A program made the position numbers and the translations under genes. Shown piece by piece: positions 31,007 to 40,100 of a stretch of DNA of 59,279 bases (within the stretch, counting starts at the first letter, position 1; every line of letters begins with the position of its first letter). The stretch comes from CAZAYP01 sp964489425 [NCBI: uncultured Verrucomicrobiota bacterium] (GTDB lineage: Bacteria > Verrucomicrobiota > Kiritimatiellia > RZYC01). A model generated the notes under the pieces. That model saw only the letters and a program-made list of their open reading frames with translations. It was not told where the DNA came from and searched no databases. The stretch lies in the NCBI GenBank assembly GCA_964489425.1, contig CAZAYP010000032.1:1-59279 (forward strand). The letters run 5' to 3'.

Positions 31007-32226
31007 CAGCGCCTCCGCCGCCGCCGCAACGAGCCGAACGAGCGCACGACCCGGCGCGGAGCCATGCCGGCCGCCGCGGGCGGGACGTAAAATTTCTCGG
31101 ACGGGATCTGGGGGTGTTCCACCAGGGGAATGGAGGCGCGCATCACCTGCTCGATGCGTTCCACGTCCCGCCCCTGGTCAGGCGTGGCCAGGGTGACGGC
31201 ATGGCCGGTGCGGCCGGCGCGGCCGGTGCGGCCAATGCGGTGGACATAGTTCTCGGGGTCGTCGGGCAGGTCATAGTTGATTACCACCTCGATGCCGGTC
31301 ACGTCCAGGCCGCGCGCGGCCACGTCCGTGGCCACCAGGATGCGGTAGGCGCCGGTCTTGAACCCGCGCAGGGCCTCCTTGCGCTGGGCCAGGGTGCGGT
31401 CGGCGTGGATCTGGGTCAGGCTGTGGCCCATGCCCTTGAGGAGGCCCGCGATGCGCGCGGCCGCGCGCCGGGTGCGCACGAACAGCAGCACCGACCCCGT
31501 GTACTGCCGCAGCAGGGCGTCCACCAGCTCCAGCTTCTTGGCGGCGCCCACCACGTACATCTTCTGCTCCACGCCGTCGGCCACGGTGCCGGACGGCGCG
31601 ATCTCGGCCTGGATCGGCAGGTGCATGTGGCGCGAGGCGATCTGCACCACGATCGGCGGAATGGTGGCCGAAAACAACATGGTCTGCCGCTCGCGGGGGA
31701 TCAGGCGCAGAATGCGCTCGATCTGCGGCCGGAACCCCAGGTCCAGCATGCGGTCCGCCTCGTCGAGCACCAGGACGGTCACGTCGTCCACGCGCGCCTC
31801 GCGCTGCTGGATCAGGTCGTTGAGCCGGCCCGGCGTGGCAATCAGGATCCGCGGGTTGGCGCGCAGTTGCTGGATCTGGCCGCGCGACGACTCGCCGCCG
31901 ATCAGCGCGGTGACCTTCAGCTTGAACGGCTGGGCCAGCTTGATGATCGATTCGTACACTTGCAACGCCAGCTCGCGGGTAGGTACCAGGACCAGTCCGC
32001 GGCCCGGCCGCGAGGCCAGCCGCTGCACCATGGGGATGCCAAACGCCAGGGTTTTGCCCGTGCCGGTCTGGGCCACGCCGATAACGTCCTGGCCCTGCAT
32101 GGCGATGGGGATGGCCTTTTCCTGGATGGGCATGGGCATGGTGAATTCCAGGCGGTCGATCACCTCGAGCAATCCCGGGGCTATGCCCAGGCCGCGGAAA
32201 CCTTCGTGCAGTGCGCCAGTCGTCAT
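31006..32226 (-). CDS. DEAD-box RNA helicase (RhlE-like)
   Basis: ATP-dependent RNA helicase for ribosome assembly or mRNA turnover. 406 residues with the Q motif ([13 protein letters not shown]), motif I AQTGTGKT, Ia PTRELALQV, Ib [42 protein letters not shown] and [17 protein letters not shown]. It ends with a short Arg-rich tail (GSLRRRRRR), as in the RhlE group. The ATG at 32226 has a weak AAAGG site. The stop overlaps the hybrid-kinase start by one base, an unusual pairing of a helicase with a signalling protein. Confidence 0.95.
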
Positions 32227-32323
32227 ATGTTGTGTGCCTTTCTCCCGCGGAAACCCACGGAACCAGCATCAGGATAAGCCGTGCCGGCCGGCCTGTCGAG
32301 CCCCGGTTGCGGCCGCACCCGCC

Positions 32324-34159
32324 TTACGGCGGCGCCAGCTCGGCGTCCAGCAGCAGGATCTCCCAGGGAATGCCCGGCGCCACGGCGCCGACGTTCACGA
32401 TCGTCACGGGGGCCGAGCTGGGGGTGCCCAGAGCCGCGCCGCTGGGGTTGCTCAGATAGACCGCGAAGGTCTTGTTGGCGCCGTAGAAACGGTTGCTGAA
32501 CACCGGCACCGTGAAGTAGCCGGCGGACGACTGGCCGTTGGTCCACAGCAGGCGGCCGGACACGCCGGTGTAATCGCGGCCGGCCAGGGCGGTGCCGTTG
32601 GCCGTGGCATAATCCACGCCGGCTTCGCCGACCGCGCCGAGCACGCGGCTCACGGCAATGGTCACGCTGCGGCCGTCGCCGACCACGCCCCAGGCGTCAA
32701 AGGCCAGTTGCAGCGTGCCGGGCCCGGGGGTGGTGGCAAACAGCGCCCAGGTGCGGCTGCCCAGCCAGGTGGTGCCGCGCTGGCAGCGGTCCAGCGCCAG
32801 GAGGTATGGGCTGGCGGTGTCGAGCGCCGGCGCCACCTGGTGCTGGCTGGTGCTGTCGCCCAGCGCGCCGTAGACCTGGTTGCCGTTGGCGTCGGAAATG
32901 GCCAGGTACTGCCAGTTGGTGTCGCCAAACTGCAGCAGGGGCGCAACCGCCACGGGCACCGCCCCGTTGGTGGGCACCACCAGCCGCGGGAACGGCGGGA
33001 AGTTGGTCGCGGAATACGTGGGCACGGAAAACGCAAACATGAGCTGCTGCGTTGTCCCGCCGCCGGCGTCGAGGACCATCCGGCCGCGGTACACGCCCGG
33101 GCGGAAGGTCTTCTGCAGGCCGCTGAACGTGTCAAAGGTGTTCCGGTAAAACGTGGCCCGGCTGCCGTTGGTGTTGACGCCCAGGCCCACGGTTTGGCGG
33201 GCGTCCTCGCCCTGCGGAACCGCGAAGCCGGCGGCCAGGATCTGCTGGCCCGCCGGCGCGTAGCAGACGATCGACACGCCCCAGCGCGCGGCCACGTCCG
33301 GCTCCGCGCCGGCCGTGTTCTGGATGGCGTTGCGGAACAGCTCAAAGTGGAACCCACGGAACACGTGGTTGGTGTCGGAGGCGGAACAGGCGTTGGCCGG
33401 CTGCGTGCCGTTCAGATATTCCTCCAGCATGGTTTCCGCGTCGCCGTCCGGATCGTCGGCCGCGCCGTAGCCGGTGCTGCCCATGGTCTGCATCTCCCAC
33501 TGGTCAGGCAGGCCGTCGCCGTCCGAGTCGCCCCAGACCATGAGGAACGCCGGGTTGAGCTCCGCCACCTCGCGACCGGCCGCCGCATTGGCCAGCAGCG
33601 TGTTGGTGTTCACCAGGCGGATGGCCGTGGCGTAGCTGCCGCCGCCGCCCTGCTCGCGGAACTGCAGGGTGAACAGCGTGCCGGCGCCCGCGGCGCCGTT
33701 GGTGGCCAGGCGGACCGCCGCCAGGTGGTCGATCAGCCCGGCCGTGTTGGCCGCCGCCACGGACGGCACGCGCCAGGCGGTCTGGGTGTCCGGGCCGAGG
33801 AACGCGCCGCGCTCAATCGCCTCGAGGTCAAGGCGGGTGGCGTCAAAGGTGACCGAAACCTCGAACCCCGCCAGGTCCTGGATGTTGGACACCACCGCCG
33901 CGACAGTGAACGTGGCGTTGGTGGCGATGGCATTGGACGCCACCAGGGAGAGGCTGGGCACCCCGGCGCGGGCCGGCGCGGTTGCGAGCGCTAATAGCAG
34001 CGCGATGGCGCCCATGACCATGCGCGGCCGCGGCGCCGTTTGGGGTGGCCGGGCCGACGTTCCGGATGCAACCAACCACCCCACCCTGCGGGTTCCCCCC
34101 TCCTTGAAAAGGAGGGGAGCTTTGGGTTGCAGCGCAACGAACATTGGGTTGGTCTTCAT
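32324..34159 (-). CDS. Secreted protein with cohesin-like domain, calcium loops and Calx-beta domain
   Basis: A 611-residue exported protein. The ATG at 34159 lies 5 nt after the stop of the dockerin-bearing giant gene, with AAGGAG upstream. A 46-residue basic lead precedes the hydrophobic core MVMGAIALLLALATAPARAG; part of that lead is encoded by a palindromic repeat element (34097-34117). If the start were the ATG at 34021 the element would be non-coding. Next comes a cohesin-like domain (about 65-185: VSNIQDLAGFEVSVTFD, LDLEAIERGAFLG, GTLFTLQF), then calcium loops DSDGDGLPDQWEMQ and DDPDGDAETMLEEYLNG, a beta-rich middle, and a C-terminal Calx-beta domain (about 500-590: GEAGVDYATANGTALAGRDY). 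Cohesins bind dockerins in cellulosomes and in other assemblies; the dockerin next door is the obvious candidate partner. Confidence 0.8.
   Translation of the reverse strand: MKTNPMFVALQPKAPLLFKEGGTRRVGWLVASGTSARPPQTAPRPRMVMGAIALLLALATAPARAGVPSLSLVASNAIATNATFTVAAVVSNIQDLAGFEVSVTFDATRLDLEAIERGAFLGPDTQTAWRVPSVAAANTAGLIDHLAAVRLATNGAAGAGTLFTLQFREQGGGGSYATAIRLVNTNTLLANAAAGREVAELNPAFLMVWGDSDGDGLPDQWEMQTMGSTGYGAADDPDGDAETMLEEYLNGTQPANACSASDTNHVFRGFHFELFRNAIQNTAGAEPDVAARWGVSIVCYAPAGQQILAAGFAVPQGEDARQTVGLGVNTNGSRATFYRNTFDTFSGLQKTFRPGVYRGRMVLDAGGGTTQQLMFAFSVPTYSATNFPPFPRLVVPTNGAVPVAVAPLLQFGDTNWQYLAISDANGNQVYGALGDSTSQHQVAPALDTASPYLLALDRCQRGTTWLGSRTWALFATTPGPGTLQLAFDAWGVVGDGRSVTIAVSRVLGAVGEAGVDYATANGTALAGRDYTGVSGRLLWTNGQSSAGYFTVPVFSNRFYGANKTFAVYLSNPSGAALGTPSSAPVTIVNVGAVAPGIPWEILLLDAELAPP
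34068..34130. repeat. Palindromic repeat element with 9-bp perfect stem
   Basis: CCCCTCCTT-GAA-AAGGAGGGG (34097-34117) forms a perfect 9-bp stem with a 3-base loop. Imperfect outer arms (GCAACCAA near 34068 and TTTGGGTTGC near 34121-34130) and a CCACCCTGCGGGTTC stretch flank it. This resembles a widespread family of dispersed palindromic elements with a CTCCTTGAAAAGGAG core. It lies inside the 5' part of the cohesin gene as annotated. Confidence 0.6.
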
Positions 34160-34164
34160 GGCGT

Positions 34165-37100
34165 TCACGGCTCCTTTTCAAGCTGGAGGAGGAATCCCAC
34201 GCTGCCTTCGCGATGGCTCTCGCCCCATAGATTGGTGAGGGCCGGGTATCCTGGCTCGTGGACAAACTCCATCCACGAGTAGTTGCCCAGGTCATCGTTG
34301 TCGTTGCCGATGTCCGGGCAATCCTCCTCCCAGGCGCTCATCTCAATGTACAGCACCGGACCCACCTCGGCTTCGTTGAACAGCTCCTGGTTGAGGACCC
34401 ACTGGTAGCCGTCGTGGATGGTCTTGGTGCCGTGTTCCGGGATGCGCCCTTCCACCATGGGGTTGAGCCCGTCCCAAATCCGGTAGTTGATAAAGGCTTC
34501 GCCATCCCCGCAGTCCCACGGTTCGCTGTCATTGTTGAAGGTGACGCCCACCAAGGTCACCTTGGCACGCTTGCCGACCGTGGGCAGGACAATGCGATCC
34601 GTACGGAAGCTGGGCGCCATGTTGTTGGACGCGCTGTTGTAATAGAGCACGTACGGGTCCCACTCGCCCGCGCTTTCCATCCCGACGCCCCAGCCCAGCG
34701 CGCGCGTCATGACGGTTCCGGCCGTGCCGAGTTGATCGGTCATGGCATCCTTGGCCAGCATCTCGAGCACGAAGTTCTCGATGAAGTCCAGGATATATAC
34801 GAGGTAGTCCTGGCCATAGGCAATGGCGATCTGTGACGCCACCTCGAAGACAAACTTGATCAGGGCGAAGACAAACGACGGGATGGTGTCGTCGTCCATC
34901 ATCATGACCGACATGCCCAGCCCGTCCTTCAGCGAGGCCTCGCGGCCGATGTAGAGCGGCAGGCGGGGATAGAGGGTGTCGGTGTTGCCGCCGCCGGCAT
35001 CCACCTTGATCCAGCGCGCCTCCTTGCTGCTCTCGATCGGGTAGGTGATGGCCTGGCGCAGTTCGGGATCGCCGGTCTCGCCCTTGAACACCTCCATGGA
35101 CATCTCGTCGGCGGTGACCCCGATGCACGAGAACATATCCTCGCCCATGCCGCGGACGGCGTCATCGCCGTCGTAGAAGACGGTCAAGTCCGGCATGTGG
35201 GCCACGATGAAGCTGTTGAGGTTGACCCAGAGCTTCTCATAATCCACCACGGTGTAGGCCAGGTGGCGCACGGGCACACCGGCACGGTACACGTCCAGGT
35301 ACGCACCCAGTTGGGTGGTCTTGGTGTAGCCATGGGGATCGCCCACGAAGACCAAGGACAAGTTGAACTGGCCGTTGACGTCCCGATCCGCGGGCCCGGT
35401 GATCTCCTTGACCTCGGACTCCAGCGGGGTGGGAGACAGATCCTGGTAATAACGCAGCGCACGGACCTGGAGGCCCAGGTACTCGCCCTCGCGCAGCGAG
35501 CCGAAGATGTTGCTCTGCTCGTCGGGGTTGGTGGGCAGCTTGACCTGCGTGTGGCAGGTCACCACGAGGTTGGAGACGTTGTCCAGCTTGTTGGAGATGG
35601 TGACCGAGGCCAGCGGCCGCAACCACGTGATGGGATGGTCCAGGGTGACCAGGCGCTGGCCGATCACGCCGGGGGCGGGGTTGCCCCGGCCGACGCTCGA
35701 GGCGTACAGGCGGACCTGGTCGGCGGTGACCTGGTTCGTGGGCCAGTCGGCAAAGTCGAATTCCATGAGGATTTCCTCGTCGTAGCAGGCGTAGTTGGTC
35801 CCGATGGTCTGGTCCATGAGGCCGGGCCGGCAGCGGAGGTGCTCGATGGGCACGCCGTTGGTAAGGGCCACGGCGTACAGGTAATTCTCCGGCTCCGCGC
35901 CCGTGCCGTGGCGATAGCGGACACCATCGATAATGACCTGGTTCTCATAGTCGCCGCGGCGGATGGTAAGCGCCTGGCTTGGTGACTCGCGCAGGCCCGC
36001 GAGCTGGTTCCAGGAACAGACAAAGTCATTGGAATACGAGGCTCTCAGGCGCACGGTTTGGCCGTCAAACGGCCCCATGGCAAAGCGCATCGGGATGTCC
36101 AGCTCCCGGTGGGTGTCGAAGTCCGCCAACCGGAACTTGTAGAGCGCGGCACCCACCGGGTTGGTCACGATGAGATAGGGCAGGCCGGCGGCGGTTTGGC
36201 CATCGCCGTCCGGGCTGCTGCGCCGGATCGGCGCGTCGCGGTCGAAGTGCCGGATATCCACCAGTTCCAGCGGGTAGTACTGGTTGCCGACCTTGGTTTG
36301 GGGAAACGGCAGCAGGATCAGGTGGTACGGATCGGCCGGGTTGGCCTTGTTAATCACGTAGGTGACGATGAAGGTGACCTCGCCCTGGTTGGCCACGGCG
36401 CGCGTGTCCTCGTGGAACAACTGCTTCCCATTGCTGACCGGCGAGACTTGGTCCAGCGCCACCACCGCCTGCTGGTGGGCGGGAATCGGCACGGTGTGGC
36501 TGTAGAACGGATGCCCGTCGCGGGTGTAGAACACGATGCTGAGGAGCTGCACGTCATTCGAGCCGACCAGCGGAACGTAGTCGATATTGACGTCCATGGT
36601 GCCGCGGCAGGGCACGCGGTTGGTGGAGGAGGGGTCGGTCTGCCGGGGGCGGAACCGGGGCGGCACGGTGCCGGGATCCAGTTGCGGCCCGCCGATGTAA
36701 TTGTTCATGTCGTCGGTCGTGAACATCTTTTCCGCGCGGCTGCCGATATAAAACTCGGCCGAGGTGAACAGGATTTCCTGGTGGTCCTCAAGCCCGCTTT
36801 CGTCGCCGCTGTCCTCGGTTTCCAGGAGCGCCTGCTCCGGCATGACGAACAGCGGGCGAAGGCTGGACCAGAGGTAGGCCTTGAGGATCGGTCCGTGATC
36901 CGGGTCGTTCTGGTAGATGTTGGGGCTGGCGTACTGGGCCTGCACGGTAACCCGGTGGGTGTCCGGCCGGGTGATGACCACGTTGCTGATGGCGTAGTCA
37001 CAGCTTTGGGCGAAGGTGTCGTAGTTCATCCAGTGGTAGGGCTGTTCGCGGGTGGCGCTGGCCACGATCTGGCCGGTGGGCTGGCCGTTGGTGCCGGCCA

Positions 37101-40100
37101 TGACGAAGCTCAGGCGCAGCAGGGTCATGTCGCGGCCATAGTGCTCGCCGGGGCCGCAGGGGCCGTTGTAGGTGATCCGGCCGAACACGGCGCCGGTGAC
37201 CCCGTTGGTCGTGGGGCAGGAGATGTTGGTGGGCGAGACCACCACGCTGAACAGGTTGTTGGTATGCGGGTACAGGCGTTCGCCGCCGTTGTACAGCTCC
37301 AGCACCGGGATGAGGTTGGTGAACACGTCATCGATCTCGTACTCGGCATGGATGGCGGCCTCGTTGGAGGCGATCGGGATGAACACCGGCTGGCGGATCA
37401 CCCCCGGCATGTGGGTGTTCCAGTTGAACGGGTAGCGCTCGTACGCGCAGATCGGGGTGTTGCCGATCCCGTGGGCCGGGATGCCGTTGGAGAGGATCGT
37501 GGCGCGGAACAGCAGCGTGCGCACGTAGTACTCGGTGCCGGTGTAGCTCACCTGGACCGAGTCCTGCACCACGTTGGACACCGCGGCGCCGGGGTCGGTG
37601 ATGGTCTTGTAGCCGACAATGTCGCTGACCGGGTTGTTCGTGTCGGCGGCGTTGCGCAGCGCCTCGACCCGCAGTTGGTAGGTGCGGCCCGGCAAGGCCT
37701 CCTTGAGGCGGTACTGCACCGGCACCTGCAGCCGGGTGCTGCCCACGGACGACAGCACCAGGTCACGGAACTGGATCTGCCAGTGCGGCGGCGGGGTCCA
37801 TACGCGGTTGGTATGGTCCGTCCGCAACGCGCCCACCTCGCGCCAGTAGCTGTTGGAGTCGGTGGACGACCCGGCCAGGATCGTGGCCCGGACATACTCG
37901 CTGGTGATGGTGCCGGTGCCGATGTGCATGATGTCGAACGTGACGCCGGCCCAGCCGCTGGTGCCCGTGTCATGGAGCTGGGGAAACGCCTGGGTGAACT
38001 CACCTTCATACTCGGGATAAATCGTCAACGTCGGCCCCACCCGGATGCGGCCGGGCCAGTCCACCATGAGCCGGGCTTCCTCGCCGATGACCGAGTGATA
38101 GGTGTAGGTCACTTCCACCCGCGACTGGTACGCCGACAGCGGCGTGACCGTGATCGACGCTACGCCGCCGGTGGCGCCCGGGTTCCACGCCTGGCCGTGG
38201 GCGCCGTACAGATGGTCCACCACGCGGCCGGTGGCCGGGTCTTCCAGCACCACGCGGAACCCGTCGGTGTAGAAGTTGGTGGCGGTCCCGGTGTAAAAAG
38301 CCTTGAGCAGGTAGACATCCGAGGTCGTCGTCTGCGCGGCGTTGGCATAATAGATCTGGCTGGTGATAACCAGGGCCGAGGTCTGGAACTGCGCGCAGAC
38401 ATTGGACTGGGCAATGATTTCCAGGCGCAGGCGCCCGCTGGCGCGCGCGTGGCTCCAGTACCGCGCCTGCACCGTGACCCACAGCTCCGCGCCATATTCG
38501 ATGGGCACAAACACGGCGTTGTAATCCTTGTCAAAGTTGATCATGCCGCAGTTGGCCGCGGTCCAGGTCTTGTCCAGCGCCACCTGCTGGTCGGCCACGA
38601 TGAGGCCATCGACCACGGCCCGCACCCGCGCATAGCGCGTGTACGCGGTCTGGCCGCCATCGCCCACGTATTTCATCCGGATAACGCCCTCGTTGAGTCC
38701 GTCCTCGGCCGGGAACCCGGTGCTGCGGATGGTGTCGACGTACTGCGACACGGTGTTCAGCGGCGTGACGCTGATCGAGGGCAGCACCGGCGCCCCGTCC
38801 AGGATGCTGGCCCCGTATTCGACCTGCAGGGTGGCCTGGTCGGTCTGCTCGTCGGTCACGGTCACGTCGTACAGCGTGACCTGCGCCAGCGGGTTCCACG
38901 ACTTGGTGTACGGGAGCGGCGAGCCGCCGAACCGCGGCACCCAGGCCTCGGCAATGACCTCCTCGCCCACGCGCATGACCAGGCGCATCTTGGCCGTGTC
39001 GCGCGGCGGCTTGTTGGTGTAGGTGACGCCCGCGAGGAAGTTACGCGTGACGATCCGCGTGCCATTGCTGGTCGAGGGCATGTACGTGGGCGCCAGCGTG
39101 GGCGCCTGCACTGCGAACTGGTCCACGAGCTGGTCGCTGTTGTTGTAGAGCTCGGCATCGAACACGGCGCTGTTGTTCCAGACGTTGTAGTACGAGTAGC
39201 GGAGCCCCACCTTGAAATACGGGCCGCGGGGCACGGCCGGGCCGCCGGCCACGTTGGCCTCGGAGAAATCCTTGATGGTCAGCTCGCCGCCGGCGCCAGG
39301 CTGCCACAGGATCAACGCGTCGTTGCGCAGGCTGTACACATACTCTTCGCCCTCGTCCTCCGCGGCCGGGGCTTCCGGCGCGCGGGTCGGCAGCCTGTTC
39401 TGGCGCTGCGCAAACTTGGTGGCAAACAGCCAGCCGGGCGACTGCATCTGGCTCACCTGCACCAGCTTCTGGGCGAGCTGCTGCGCATGCTGCGACACCC
39501 AGACGCCGCGCAACCGCTCGTCGGGCGGCGGGATCACCAGCGAGTGGCAGATGAAGATCTCGTACTCGTCGCTCACCTGGTTGCTGTAGCCCAGGTAATC
39601 CAGTTGCACCCTGGCCACGCCGGTCTGGTTGGTCAGGTGGACCTGCCAGGCAAACATGTTGGGCAGGCGCTGGCCGTCGCGCAGCACGTTGACGCTCATC
39701 ATCGGGTGGATCACCACGCCCAGCGGCTCCAGGTTGTAGGGCACCTCGAACTCGACCTGCGCCACGGTGCGGCGGTTGATCTTGACCGTGCCGAACACCG
39801 GGCGTTGCATTTCGCGGAACCCCTCGACCAGCGAGAGGCCCAGGCGATTGTCCGGGCCGCGGCTGCTGGTCAGCATCAGGACCAGGTTGCCGATCTGGAG
39901 CATGGCGCCGGGGTTGTTGCCGTTCACGTCCCCATCGTTGCCCAGGCCCGGCGTGATTTCCGACACCAGGTCTGCGAGCCCTGCCCAGTCTGCGCCGTCG
40001 GCCGACCAGCCGCTGTAGGAGCCGCCGCCGAACGTCTGCATCTGGGACATGGCCCGGTGCGTTGCGCCCGTATCCACCGCGAGGGTCTCGTAGCGCTGGA

